The notes: generated by a model from the letters alone, not told the origin. Shown: positions 7,221 through 15,965, numbered from the stretch's first letter. The stretch: 23,772 nt of DNA from an uncultured bacterium (GCA_905215505.1 CAJMPU010000026.1:1-23772); one strand, 5' to 3'. Program-made: numbers and translations.

Positions 7221-7265
7221 CCCCCTAATCTAGCAACGGTTTAAAGTCTACTAGATTGGGGGGGG
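7221..7265. repeat. Inverted repeat CCCC(T)AATCTAG / CTAGATTGGGG
   Basis: Arms at 7221-7233 and 7251-7265 pair apart from a single bulged T, leaving a 17-base loop. The right arm ends in a run of eight G. It lies between istB remnant B and the truncated ATPase copy. It could be the terminal repeat pair of a collapsed element or a terminator-like hairpin without a T-run. Confidence 0.5.
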
Positions 7266-7317
7266 ACGCGAGCCAAGTCGACAAAGGCAGTTAACCGGCG
7301 GCTATTCATGCCTCGAT

Positions 7318-7746
7318 TTAGAACCGCTCGAGAATCTCCGCAGCATTCTCTCGCAGATAGATATCTAGGTCCGGCACGGCAAACTGCACGTAGCCCCTCT
7401 GTGGTGCCTGAATAACCTCTCTTTGTAGCAATTTGGCCCTAATAGAGCTGACCTCATTGGTCTTTTTACCCATGCGCTTAGCAATCTCGGCTGATTTGGA
7501 CTGTTGTTTATCCTCGCACATCGCCAAAAGGTATTTGATATCGTTAAGTCCCAGTCCAGAAATCGCGGGCTCGTGAACAACATCGTGAAAACGAGCCTCT
7601 GCCAGCGCAATGCCTTCGGTGACGTCGCGCTCGCTCACAATGGCACTTTTGGCACGATGCAAGTTGGCGCGCTGCCAAATGGAGTAACCGACCAGTTGCA
7701 CCAGATAGGCATAGCCCTTAGTGGTCTTAGCGGTTCTCGACAGCAG
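7318..7746 (-). pseudogene. Truncated second copy of the AAA ATPase (C-terminal third)
   Basis: This matches 3646-4074 at a constant offset of 3672 bp with only about eight differences by eye over roughly 427 bp. It encodes the end of the ATPase core (KGYAYLVQLVGYSIWQRANLHRAK), the winged helix and the tail LRENAAEILERF, then TAA. Walker A, Walker B and the arginine-finger region are missing. Twelve bases separate the truncation point from the stop of the glycosyltransferase. The intervening spacer and ATPase N-terminus seen in the other copy have been deleted. Confidence 0.85.
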
Positions 7747-7758
7747 TTAAACCATTGT

Positions 7759-10245
7759 CTAAAGCGAGAAATACTCACTCTCGGCAGATAAGTTAGGCCC
7801 CAACCACGGATCACCCGTCAAGAAAAACTCCGGCCAGCGCTGCATAAACAGCGCTTGCTCGCGCTTCCAGCGGCGCAGCTTTTCCTCGTTGGCCTCTTCC
7901 CTGCCGCGCGAGGTGAACTCGTAGTGATACAGCTCGGCATAAGGCGTATAGATGGTGTGGTAGCCCGCCTCCCATACGCGCAGGCAAAAGTCTGCGTCGT
8001 TAAAGCCAACGGCGAATTCCTCGTTGTAGCCACCGACGCGCTCAAATACGTCGCGTCGCACCATCTGGCAGGCACCCGTTACGGCGCTAAAGTTGCCCGG
8101 GCGCACAGCGCGGGCAAGATAGCCCTCGCGCTTTGCCGAGAAGTCCTGGTTAGCATGGGCAAGCGCACCACGCACGCCAACCAAAATGCCGGCATGCTGC
8201 ACCAGATGATCGGCAAAATAGAGTTTGGCACCCACCACGCCCGCATCGGGACGCTGCAGATAACCCATCATCTCTTCGATAAAGTCCGGGCTTATGACCT
8301 CGGTATCGTTGTTGAGCAGCAGTAGATAGTCGCCCTTAGCATGCTCAACGCCAAAGTTGATGATCTGGGAGTAATTGAACTCGCCCGGCCAGTACACAAC
8401 GCGCGCGCTGCCCTTGCCACCAGATGCAGCGGTTACGCGCTCCGGCAGGGTTTCGTAATACGCAAACGTCTCTGGGACTTCGCTGTTGTTCTCCACCAAA
8501 ACGATCTCGTAGTTGGCATACGTGGCCTTCTGAGCGATCGACATCACGCAGGCGTCGAGCGTCTCGACGTGATCCTTGGTGGGAATCACAATGCTCACCA
8601 GCGGTGCAGGCTCTGGCAGCGCATAGCGCATACGGTAGACAAACGGAGTTTCGGACTCCTCGACCGCTCCATGAACGCCCAGCGAGCCAAAGTGACGCTG
8701 CAGGGCCAGGCGTCCGGCCTCGATGGCATACGGTTTGCTGTCGGCGGATCCGTCGGCGGTCGACCCCGGATGCACGCGCCAGTGATACAACACGTGCGCA
8801 ATATGCTCAAAGCGCGCGCCCGCCGCAAGGCAGCGGAGCGTCAGGTCGTAATCCTGGGCGCCCGCGACGTCTTCCGGCGACATGCCAATGCAATCGATGA
8901 GCGCCTTCTCCACCATCAGGAAATGCGTCACGCAGTTATGGCTATAGAGCAGGTCGACGTTGAGTCGCGTCTTAAAGACCGGCTGGCCCCACTCCCCCGT
9001 TTTCTGGAACATGTCCTCGTCGCAGAACAGGACCTGGGGACGCTCTCCCTCGGCAGCCTTGTTCAGCGCAGAAACATAGTGGAATAATGCGTCCGGTTCC
9101 AGGATGTCATCGTGGTCCAAGAACGCGATGTAGTCGCCTGTCGCTTGCTCGATACCTGCGTTGGTGTTGAGCACAATGCCGCCGTTGCCGGAAAGCTCGA
9201 TGCGGCGAACGCGCTCGTCGTTGGCGTCTGCCGCAAGAGTGGCCACCGCATCCCATTCGGGCGAGGCATCCATGAGCAGCAATTCCCAGTTGTCATAGCT
9301 CTGGGCTAGCACCGAGTCCAGCAGCTCGCGCAGGTAGACCCGATCAGTCTTGTAGCACGGCACCACAATGCTCACGAGCGGCCTATAGGCAAAGGCCGCC
9401 GAAGCGACACGCTGGCACACCAAATCGCCCGGCTTTGCGCGATGCTGTTCAAACCAACGTCGATAAGCTGCATCGTCTGCACGCGCGTCCTTCATGCGGT
9501 TCCAGCTGTCGTCGACCATGCCGTTGTACAGGCGACCATCCATGGCGCAAAACCCGCTCTGGATTAGGCCCGTGGGATCAGCCGCAATCGCGACAAAATC
9601 CCGTATATCCTGAGGCATCTCTACGCTCAGATACGTTTTATTGACGCGGCATCCGTTCTGCTGCGGCACGTCAACCTGCGATTCAAAAACATGCACGGTA
9701 ACATCGATGGCGTTCATATGTGTATCGAAGATCTGGAACTCAGGGGTGCACTGGGGGTCTCCCGCCCAGGTAACCTCATAGCGCCACACCGCGCCGGCGT
9801 CTGCCGGCAAATAGCGAATGGCATCGATCTCGTAGCGACCGCAGCATTCGCCACGCTGCGCATCGCGGATAAGCGCGCACAGCGCAGGCTTTGCTTTGTA
9901 GTTAACCTTGGATTCCAGCTTGGCCACGCGGCTATCGGGGCGAATGGAGCCAAGCTTTTGGCCATCGGACGCAAATGCGACGTCAATCGTAGAGCCGTCC
10001 AAAAAGGGAAGCACCAAGACGGCGAGCTCGCGCTCGTAATCGGAAACGGAAGGGCAAAGCGCCAGCACACGGCCATGATCGACCGGGAGCACCAGCGACG
10101 GCACACAAGAACCGCTCGTCGTCGCATGGGCAAACGCTTGAGAACCCTCCCGTTCAATAAGCGCGGCGACATCCTGACCGGCAAAACGAAGCAGCACAAA
10201 CAGACGGCCCTGACTGCGGCAAAGTGCCAAACGCTTGATACTCAT
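7759..10245 (-). CDS. Double-domain GT2 glycosyltransferase (828 aa)
   Basis: A large protein probably acting on the cytoplasmic side of the membrane in surface-polysaccharide synthesis. Residues 1-285 form an N-terminal region I do not recognise. The first GT2 (GT-A fold) domain runs from about 290 to 520: PLVSIVVPCYKT at 289-300, the metal-binding acidic motif DHDD at 377-380 and GAQDYDLTLR at 462-471. The second runs from about 547 to 775: PLVSIVIPTKDH, LNNDTEVI at 644-651 and the catalytic-base-like NDADFCLRVWEAGY at 749-762. Both domains keep their acidic motifs, so both may be active and add two sugars in turn. The donor sugar cannot be told; rhamnosyltransferases with two GT2 domains are a close type. 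The ATG follows the upstream stop directly (TAGATG), so translation is coupled. A duplicate of its last 57 codons lies at 4958-5131. Confidence 0.88.
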   Translation of the reverse strand: MSIKRLALCRSQGRLFVLLRFAGQDVAALIEREGSQAFAHATTSGSCVPSLVLPVDHGRVLALCPSVSDYERELAVLVLPFLDGSTIDVAFASDGQKLGSIRPDSRVAKLESKVNYKAKPALCALIRDAQRGECCGRYEIDAIRYLPADAGAVWRYEVTWAGDPQCTPEFQIFDTHMNAIDVTVHVFESQVDVPQQNGCRVNKTYLSVEMPQDIRDFVAIAADPTGLIQSGFCAMDGRLYNGMVDDSWNRMKDARADDAAYRRWFEQHRAKPGDLVCQRVASAAFAYRPLVSIVVPCYKTDRVYLRELLDSVLAQSYDNWELLLMDASPEWDAVATLAADANDERVRRIELSGNGGIVLNTNAGIEQATGDYIAFLDHDDILEPDALFHYVSALNKAAEGERPQVLFCDEDMFQKTGEWGQPVFKTRLNVDLLYSHNCVTHFLMVEKALIDCIGMSPEDVAGAQDYDLTLRCLAAGARFEHIAHVLYHWRVHPGSTADGSADSKPYAIEAGRLALQRHFGSLGVHGAVEESETPFVYRMRYALPEPAPLVSIVIPTKDHVETLDACVMSIAQKATYANYEIVLVENNSEVPETFAYYETLPERVTAASGGKGSARVVYWPGEFNYSQIINFGVEHAKGDYLLLLNNDTEVISPDFIEEMMGYLQRPDAGVVGAKLYFADHLVQHAGILVGVRGALAHANQDFSAKREGYLARAVRPGNFSAVTGACQMVRRDVFERVGGYNEEFAVGFNDADFCLRVWEAGYHTIYTPYAELYHYEFTSRGREEANEEKLRRWKREQALFMQRWPEFFLTGDPWLGPNLSAESEYFSL

Positions 10246-11313
10246 CTACACTTCTCGCTTTCCCAGGGCGTTCGCTGCCATACGTTTGCAGGCACCCAGG
10301 CGTCCAAACCTCAAGACGTCGTAATCGAACATGAGCTTTTTGCACTCACGGGCATTGGGGGCCTTGCTGGTAAGCGCCGCACGCACCATAGCGGCAACAG
10401 AAGGAGCGCATTGTGCGAGCGCAGCATCGCTGCCCACGGCAGAACCGGCAAGCGCCGCGGCAACGGCGGCAAACACCTTGCCGCAGTCCGAACCCAGCAA
10501 CCTGAGCGCATCGTACAGCACCAGATCGCATAGGAAGTACGCCAGGTCATCGGCATACTGGACATCGAGACCGTCGCGTTGCCAGTCAGCCAGCACCGCG
10601 GAGTAAATCTTCACGTGCTCCAGCAGTCGCGTCTCGTCGTCATAGCGCATGGTGTCCATAAGCGAGCCCTTGCGCGCCACGCGGTAGTCATACAGCTTGT
10701 TCGAGATAAGCGCGGTCTTACGCGAACGACCGTACACGGCAAAATCGAAGACCTGGTCCTCGCCATACTTAACGGTTTCGTCAAACACGATCCCGTTGCC
10801 CAGCAAAAACTCACGCTTGCAGGCGGTGCGCCATGCAAAGGGGCGAGACGCTTCCTTAAACAGCAGGTCAGAGCTATAGCCTTCAAACGACACATCGCGC
10901 GGGCTCAGCACATAGTTAAGCCACGGATACCCCGCCTCCAGCGGATACGGATTCGCGCCAAAGGTCAACACGTCGCAATCCTCGCGTTCAAAGGCATCGA
11001 CGATCACGCGGCATGCATCGGGCGTAAAGCGGTCGTCGGAATCCAAGAACGCGACAATAGGCGCCGTGGACGCGGCGATGCCTGCATTGCGCGCGCTCGA
11101 CAGGCCCCCGTTCTCTTTATCGACCAACGTAAAGCGCGCGTCCTTTTCGCAATAGGCAGCCGCAATATCGCGCGAACCGTCCGGCGAGCCATCGTTGACC
11201 AGCACGCCTTCCCAATCGGGCATGTCCTGCGCAAGCAGGGAGTCCAGGCACCAGGCCAGGCACTCCTCCACCTTATAGATGGGAACGACAACGGAAATCT
11301 TGGGGGTAGTCAT
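10246..11313 (-). CDS. GT2 family glycosyltransferase, type B
   Basis: A 355-residue cytoplasmic enzyme with an N-terminal GT-A domain and a helical C-terminal region. It transfers a sugar from a nucleotide donor to a growing surface glycan. Landmarks are ISVVVPIYK at residues 6-14, VNDGSPDGS at 39-47, KENGGLSSARNAG at 66-78 and the metal-binding DSDD at 91-94. KYGEDQVFDFAVY, the usual late GED motif, follows. ATG at 11313 is preferred because AGGAG is nine bases upstream. A TTG at 11319 is only three bases from AGGAG and is less likely. The previous gene's stop codon overlaps this ribosome-binding site, and the next gene starts immediately after this one's stop. It resembles the gene at 12519-13559 over its whole length, including the C-terminal helical part. 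Confidence 0.85.
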   Translation of the reverse strand: MTTPKISVVVPIYKVEECLAWCLDSLLAQDMPDWEGVLVNDGSPDGSRDIAAAYCEKDARFTLVDKENGGLSSARNAGIAASTAPIVAFLDSDDRFTPDACRVIVDAFEREDCDVLTFGANPYPLEAGYPWLNYVLSPRDVSFEGYSSDLLFKEASRPFAWRTACKREFLLGNGIVFDETVKYGEDQVFDFAVYGRSRKTALISNKLYDYRVARKGSLMDTMRYDDETRLLEHVKIYSAVLADWQRDGLDVQYADDLAYFLCDLVLYDALRLLGSDCGKVFAAVAAALAGSAVGSDAALAQCAPSVAAMVRAALTSKAPNARECKKLMFDYDVLRFGRLGACKRMAANALGKREV

Positions 11314-11325
11314 AGCCAAGTGCTC

Positions 11326-12444
11326 CTACTGTGCGGCCGGCACGTCATCGGGATGCGGATTATCGCCGTAGGTGCGCTGATACGTCAGCACGCGCCAGAC
11401 CAGCGGCAGGCCGCCAATCTTAAAGTAGTGCTTAAACGTATTGAGCTTGCCGGGCTTCTTAAAGTCAAAGCGCGAATCGATATAAGCACAGGGCGACTTG
11501 ACCATCAGGCGCAAGTCGGTCTCGCCACGCGGGTCGAAGAGAGACAGGTCAAAGCGACCGGCATCCCAATCGGCCTTGAGCTCGGGAGATGCCTTCTCCC
11601 AAAACTGCTCGCGCAATTCATCGACCAGGCGCTCATCATTCCAACGGTACGTATCGACCTTCATGCGCATTAAAATACCCTGAAGCTGAGCCTTAAGCTC
11701 GGGGCGTTCATCCAAAAAGCGCTGCATCTCGGTATATTCGTCGCACACGCAAAACACCTTGTTAGGAGAATTAACGGAGCTCTTCTCGTTATCTTGGCGA
11801 TAGCACAAAATGGGGTCCGCGATAAACGCAGCACGCTCGGCGCATGCCCAGACCTTAAAGTTAAAACCCGCATCCTGATACGAAGCACCTGGCGTGGGAA
11901 GGAACCGAATCTGATTATCGTTGAGGAACTCGCGCCGATAGATAGCCGACCAAATGGAAGGTTTGCGGTAGAAGATGCCCGGGCGATCGACGGGGCGATA
12001 CGCGGCGCCCGTCATATGCTCGTCGATAATCCCAAACAGCTCACGGCGCTCGCTGGGCGTGGACCAATACAGGTAAAAGTCGCCCTTCACCACATCGGCA
12101 TGCTCAGCATCGGCCTTGGCGACCAGCTTTTGGAGCGAATCCTCAAACATAAAGTCGTCGGACTCAAGGATGCCCACGTACTCGCCGCGCGCCATCTCCA
12201 GGCCGCGGTTCATCGAGTCACCGTAGCCGCTGTTGGCCTTGTCGATCATCTTCACACGGGAATCGCGCTCCATGTACTCGCGGATGATATCCGGCGAGCT
12301 ATCGGTGGAGCCGTCGTTGATACAGATGATCTCGATGTCCTTGAGCGTCTGCGCCACGGCGGAATCGAGGCACTCGCGCAGGTAGCGCTCGACATTGCAA
12401 ATGGGGACAAGCAGCGAAACTTTAGGGGTATCAGAGTTCTGCAA
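11326..12444 (-). CDS. GT2 family glycosyltransferase, type A, TTG start
   Basis: A 372-residue GT2 enzyme. Landmarks are VSLLVPICNVERYLRECLDS from residue 9, CINDGSTDSSP at 41-51, IDKANSGYGDSMNRG at 67-81 and the metal-binding ESDD at 94-97. GASYQDAGFNFKVWA follows later as the acceptor/base region. The start is the TTG at 12444, with a strong AGGAGG six bases upstream. The open frame continues 125 codons further, but that would overlap the preceding gene and gives nonsense-like sequence. It is closely related to the gene at 13566-14669: the first 100 residues are nearly the same. About 75 bp separate it from the gene before it, the largest gap in this operon. Confidence 0.85.
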   Translation of the reverse strand: MQNSDTPKVSLLVPICNVERYLRECLDSAVAQTLKDIEIICINDGSTDSSPDIIREYMERDSRVKMIDKANSGYGDSMNRGLEMARGEYVGILESDDFMFEDSLQKLVAKADAEHADVVKGDFYLYWSTPSERRELFGIIDEHMTGAAYRPVDRPGIFYRKPSIWSAIYRREFLNDNQIRFLPTPGASYQDAGFNFKVWACAERAAFIADPILCYRQDNEKSSVNSPNKVFCVCDEYTEMQRFLDERPELKAQLQGILMRMKVDTYRWNDERLVDELREQFWEKASPELKADWDAGRFDLSLFDPRGETDLRLMVKSPCAYIDSRFDFKKPGKLNTFKHYFKIGGLPLVWRVLTYQRTYGDNPHPDDVPAAQ

Positions 12445-12518
12445 GAGAACCTCCTGTTGAATAGCGTGTAACAGGGTTATTTTAGCAGCCGAGTTGCGGC
12501 GGGCGGCAGCGCTTGGAA

Positions 12519-13559
12519 TTAGATAAAGCGCTCCAGGCAGGCTTTGAGACCGCGAGTCGAAAGATAGAACAGCGTGGCGTCTGCCATCGTAACGCCCGAG
12601 GTCGCCGCAACGAGCTTGTGGGCAACACGACGAACGGCGCCTTTGCCGGGCGAATCCGCCCACTCCGCTCCCAGATACGTCGTGAATGCCCTGTTGACGC
12701 GACTGGCCACGCCGCGGAAGCAATCGGCATCCAAGCGCGCCAAATCGAAAACGATAAGGTCCAAGAACCAGGTGATCAGCTCGCCGGGACACAAATCCAA
12801 AAGACGGTAGACCGCCCAATCCTGCAAGACTTCCTCGAGCATCATCATATGGGCATCGAGTTTTTTGGCGCGGGCATCGGCGCTGTTGAACTCGTGCGTC
12901 GCCGATTCGCTCTCCATCACGTAGTGGTAGAACTTGTCCGGCATGACGACGGTCTTGCGGGCAAGCGCATAAGCCGCAAATTGGAAGACGACGTCCTCGC
13001 CCAAAGCCAAACCGGGGGCGAAGCGAATGCCTTCGCGATTGAGCAGCTCGCGCGAAAAAGCCGCACGGCAGGCATAGGGCTGCGCATTCGAATGGAACAG
13101 CAGTTGGGGATCACGGGCGCCGAAGGTACCAGCTTTGGGGCTCATGAGTTGCTGGACTCGTTTGGGGGCAGCATCGGCAGGTTCACAGACGCCGCCAAAA
13201 ACGGCGGCCTCGGCATCTGCAGACTTCATGGCATGCAGCACGCGCTCGACCGTCTGGGCATCGATGTAATCGTCGGCATCAACAAAAAAGACGGTCTCGC
13301 CCTCGGCGGTATCGATACCGGCATTTCGAGCACACGAGACGCCCGCGTTTTCCTGGTCAATCACCAGTACGCGATCGTCGGCCTGCACGGTCTGGCGCAA
13401 CACGTTCAACGAATCATCGGTCGAACCGTCGTTGACGCAGACAACCTGAATCGAGCGCTCGGACTGGGCCAACAGCGAATCGAGGCATCGTTGAATGGAG
13501 CGCTCAGAATTGTAAACGGGAACGACAATGGTCGCTTTAGGACACGAGGCCTCTCCCAT
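12519..13559 (-). CDS. GT2 family glycosyltransferase, type B
   Basis: A 346-residue GT2 enzyme with ATIVVPVYNSERSIQRCLDS at residues 9-28 and VNDGSTDDS at 42-50. It continues with ENAGVSCARNAG at 70-81, the metal-binding DADD at 94-97, and ALGEDVVFQFAAYA as the late GED motif. The C-terminal helical part (WFLDLIVFDLARLDADCF) parallels the gene at 10246-11313 (YFLCDLVLYDALRLLGSDC). The ATG at 13559 lies six bases past the stop of the gene before it; a GGGGG run gives a modest ribosome-binding site, so translation is probably coupled. The role is sugar transfer in the same glycan pathway; donor and acceptor are unknown. Confidence 0.85.
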   Translation of the reverse strand: MGEASCPKATIVVPVYNSERSIQRCLDSLLAQSERSIQVVCVNDGSTDDSLNVLRQTVQADDRVLVIDQENAGVSCARNAGIDTAEGETVFFVDADDYIDAQTVERVLHAMKSADAEAAVFGGVCEPADAAPKRVQQLMSPKAGTFGARDPQLLFHSNAQPYACRAAFSRELLNREGIRFAPGLALGEDVVFQFAAYALARKTVVMPDKFYHYVMESESATHEFNSADARAKKLDAHMMMLEEVLQDWAVYRLLDLCPGELITWFLDLIVFDLARLDADCFRGVASRVNRAFTTYLGAEWADSPGKGAVRRVAHKLVAATSGVTMADATLFYLSTRGLKACLERFI

Positions 13560-13565
13560 GCCGAC

Positions 13566-14669
13566 CTACCCCCTCAGCGATTCGATGAGGAAGGCGGCGA
13601 CCACGCCTGGGCCTCCAACCGAGGCGTAATACTTAGCACGCCCCAAGGCACCATCCGTCGCAAAACTCGGATGCTCGTCAACCCAGCCCTCAGGATCTTT
13701 GAGGATGGCAGCGAGATTCGCGCGCTTCCACGGCTTGAGGTCGTCAAGCGAAAACTCCCCCGCGTCCAAGGCCGCCTGAAATTCCTTGGCCATCTGCGCC
13801 AGGAACTCCTTATAGAACTTAGGCGCCAGGCGCACGTAGTTCCACATGTACGAATCGTACTTAATGAGCTGACTGAACTTGAGCATGCGCGCGACGTCAT
13901 CACTTGCGTGGTCGCGGGCATAATCCTCTCGAATCCAACGCTCAATCTCGGCATACTCGGAATTGACGCAAAAAACCTTAGCCGAAGAATTGACCGAGGA
14001 ATTCTCGTTGTCCTGGCGATACGACAACACGGCATCATGCAGGTAAACAGCCTTATCGGCACACGCGATAACCTTAAAGGCGAATGACGTGTCCTGAAAG
14101 GATGCCCCTGGAGTCGGCAAGAACTTGATGCCGTTGCGCTCAAGAAAATCGCGACGGTACACGGCCGACCAAATCGACGGCTTTTGCTTAAAGAACTGCG
14201 TCGTGTCGCTCGGGTGCACCGGCTTGTCGCAGTCCTTGGCCTTAAACATCTCGTGCAGCGAACGGCGCTCCTCGGGCTTAGACCAGTAGAAATCAAAGTT
14301 AGCCTTCGCAAAGTCGGCATTATTGCTATCGGCGGCCGAGACAAGCTTTTCGAGTGCGTCGGGCGCCATAAAGTCATCGGACTCCAAGATGCCAACGTAC
14401 TTGCCACGCGCCATCTCCAGACCGTGGTTCATCGAGTCGCCGTAGCCGCTGTTGACCTTGTCGATCATCTTGACGCGCCCATCGCGCTCCATATACTCGC
14501 GGATAATCGCCGGCGAGTTGTCGGTCGACCCGTCGTTAATGCAGATGATCTCAATATCCTTGAGCGTCTGCGTCAGGGCGGAATCGAGACACTCGCGCAG
14601 GTAGCGCTGAACATTGTAAATGGGGATAAGCAGCGACAGAACAGGGCTGCCAGAGGCGTTAGTAGACAA
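13566..14669 (-). CDS. GT2 family glycosyltransferase, type A, first gene of the operon, TTG start
   Basis: A 367-residue GT2 enzyme with VLSLLIPIYNVQRYLRECLD from residue 10, CINDGSTDNSP at 43-53, NSGYGDSMNHG at 73-83, the metal-binding ESDD at 96-99 and GASFQDTSFAFKVIA later. The start is a TTG at 14669 with AAGGAG five bases upstream; no ATG fits better. It is the first gene of a minus-strand run of five glycosyltransferases with gaps of 6, 74, about 12 and 0 bp, so they are likely one transcript. It is a close paralogue of the gene at 11326-12444, and both keep TTG starts with strong ribosome-binding sites. The product would add one sugar of a surface glycan. Confidence 0.87.
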   Translation of the reverse strand: MSTNASGSPVLSLLIPIYNVQRYLRECLDSALTQTLKDIEIICINDGSTDNSPAIIREYMERDGRVKMIDKVNSGYGDSMNHGLEMARGKYVGILESDDFMAPDALEKLVSAADSNNADFAKANFDFYWSKPEERRSLHEMFKAKDCDKPVHPSDTTQFFKQKPSIWSAVYRRDFLERNGIKFLPTPGASFQDTSFAFKVIACADKAVYLHDAVLSYRQDNENSSVNSSAKVFCVNSEYAEIERWIREDYARDHASDDVARMLKFSQLIKYDSYMWNYVRLAPKFYKEFLAQMAKEFQAALDAGEFSLDDLKPWKRANLAAILKDPEGWVDEHPSFATDGALGRAKYYASVGGPGVVAAFLIESLRG

Positions 14670-14925
14670 ATGTGCTCCTTAGGAAATACCTGTCGTTTCA
14701 TGGTATCAAAGGGTCAGCGCGCCAGCGGGCGTTTATATAATCTATGGAGCCTCTTGCGGGCAAAGTAGCCGCACGTCATGCGGCGGGCCCATGGCAGGTT
14801 CCTGCGTTTTATTCAAAGCTTGCCGACAAGGTGCGGTGAGCCTTTACAATAGAACAGTCCCAAGGACGTATTCGATAGCTTCCGCGCAGCGCTCGCCCGC
14901 CGCGCGTGAAAGGATATATTGCCCC
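14670..14925. promoter_or_regulatory. Divergent promoter region of the glycosyltransferase genes
   Basis: The 256-bp gap between the five-gene operon (minus) and the sixth glycosyltransferase (plus) should hold both promoters. On the minus strand TTGCCC and TTATAT are 17 bp apart, with the -10 near 14736. On the plus strand TACAAT at 14845-14850 is a good -10, with TTGCCG 19 bp upstream (14820-14825). Both assignments are by eye and uncertain. Confidence 0.4.
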
Positions 14926-15945
14926 ATGCCTTCAACCCTTCCCGCTCCCATCGATAAGCTCGCCATCGTTGTCGTTACGTACAAGCGCCAGGAACTCCTG
15001 GCCAACCTGTTCGACTCCATGACCGAGCTCACGGCAACGCCCTGGCGCATCGTGATTGTCGATAACGAGAATTCGCGCGAGACCGAGGCCATGTGCACCG
15101 CATTCAACGAGCGCCTGGCCAGCCTGTGGGGCATCGACACCGAGCAGCCCGACGCGCAGGGCGGCACCGACCGTGTCATCTACGCCCCGCAGCTCGAAAA
15201 CGGCGGCGGTGCGGGCGGCTTCTCCGCTGGCACTAAATGCGCCTACGATCTGGGGGCCCAGTGGTTCTGGGTGATGGACGACGACGTGCTCGTCATCCCC
15301 GAAGGCATCGAGCGTCTTGCCAAGTGGACCGACCGCTACGATGTCATCCAGGGTTCGCGCCTGGACTTTGACGGCGGCGCTTTCTTTTGGCAGTACCAGC
15401 TCATCCTTTCGCTCGGCATCCCTAACCCCATCGCCAAGTGGGACTTGGGGCCCGAGGGCTACCGCACCATGAACCAACTGTGCTTTGAGGGCGGCATGTT
15501 CTCGCGCCGCGTGGTCGACAAGATTGGCCTGCCCGACGCGCGCTTCTTTATCTACGGCGACGATGCCTGCTACGGCTACGTGGCCAGCCAGCACTTCCCC
15601 GCCGCCGTGGTTGCCGACGTGGTGCTCAAGCGCGCCCGCGCCGTCTCCAACTGGGATATCGCCGGCAAACGACAGCTCAACTCCACGAGCGACACCAACC
15701 GCTACTACATCATGCGCAACCGAGGCTTCCTCGCTCGCTATATGCAGATCTACGGTGACTACCACCCCATGCTGTTCCGTCTGGGCAATGCCGCGACCTT
15801 CTGCAAGGAGTTCATTCGTCTGGCAGCAGTCGACAAATGCTTTAAGACCGGCATTCCGGCGCTGCGCCGCGGCATGAAGGACGCCCGCAAGATCGTTAAG
15901 GATCCCAACTGGAAGCCCATGCCGCCCCTGAAGGACGCCGAGTAG
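14926..15945 (+). CDS. GT2 family glycosyltransferase, galactofuranosyltransferase-like
   Basis: A 339-residue enzyme with LAIVVVTYKRQELL at residues 12-25, VDNENS at 45-50, ENGGGAGGFSAG at 91-102, WFWVMDDDV at 113-121 (metal-binding DDD) and FFIYGDDACY at 207-216. The NGG.GGF.AG and W..DDD combination resembles GlfT1-like and related GT2 enzymes that add galactofuranose or rhamnose; the exact sugar is an inference. The ATG at 14926 is preferred, with GAAAGGAT about ten bases upstream. The frame is open 45 codons further, but that part looks non-coding. It is divergent from the five-gene operon and more distant from its members, so it probably catalyses a distinct, perhaps early, step of the same glycan. 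Confidence 0.82.
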   Translation: MPSTLPAPIDKLAIVVVTYKRQELLANLFDSMTELTATPWRIVIVDNENSRETEAMCTAFNERLASLWGIDTEQPDAQGGTDRVIYAPQLENGGGAGGFSAGTKCAYDLGAQWFWVMDDDVLVIPEGIERLAKWTDRYDVIQGSRLDFDGGAFFWQYQLILSLGIPNPIAKWDLGPEGYRTMNQLCFEGGMFSRRVVDKIGLPDARFFIYGDDACYGYVASQHFPAAVVADVVLKRARAVSNWDIAGKRQLNSTSDTNRYYIMRNRGFLARYMQIYGDYHPMLFRLGNAATFCKEFIRLAAVDKCFKTGIPALRRGMKDARKIVKDPNWKPMPPLKDAE

Positions 15946-15961
15946 TAAAGGGCTTTCGCCC
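15946..15961. terminator. Short hairpin between convergent genes
   Basis: GGGC-TTTC-GCCC at 15950-15961 lies between the stop codons of two convergent genes. On the minus strand it is followed by TTTACT, so it could act as a weak terminator. Confidence 0.35.
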
Positions 15962-15965
15962 GCCG

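Noticed and set aside
12445..12819. N-terminal extension of the glycosyltransferase ending at 11326
   Set aside because: It would overlap the preceding gene by 300 bp, has no family sequence, and a TTG with AGGAGG lies at the expected family start.
12513..14087. A 524-codon plus-strand open frame across two glycosyltransferases
   Set aside because: It spans two genes on the opposite strand and has no ribosome-binding site or recognisable motifs; GC-rich antisense shadow.
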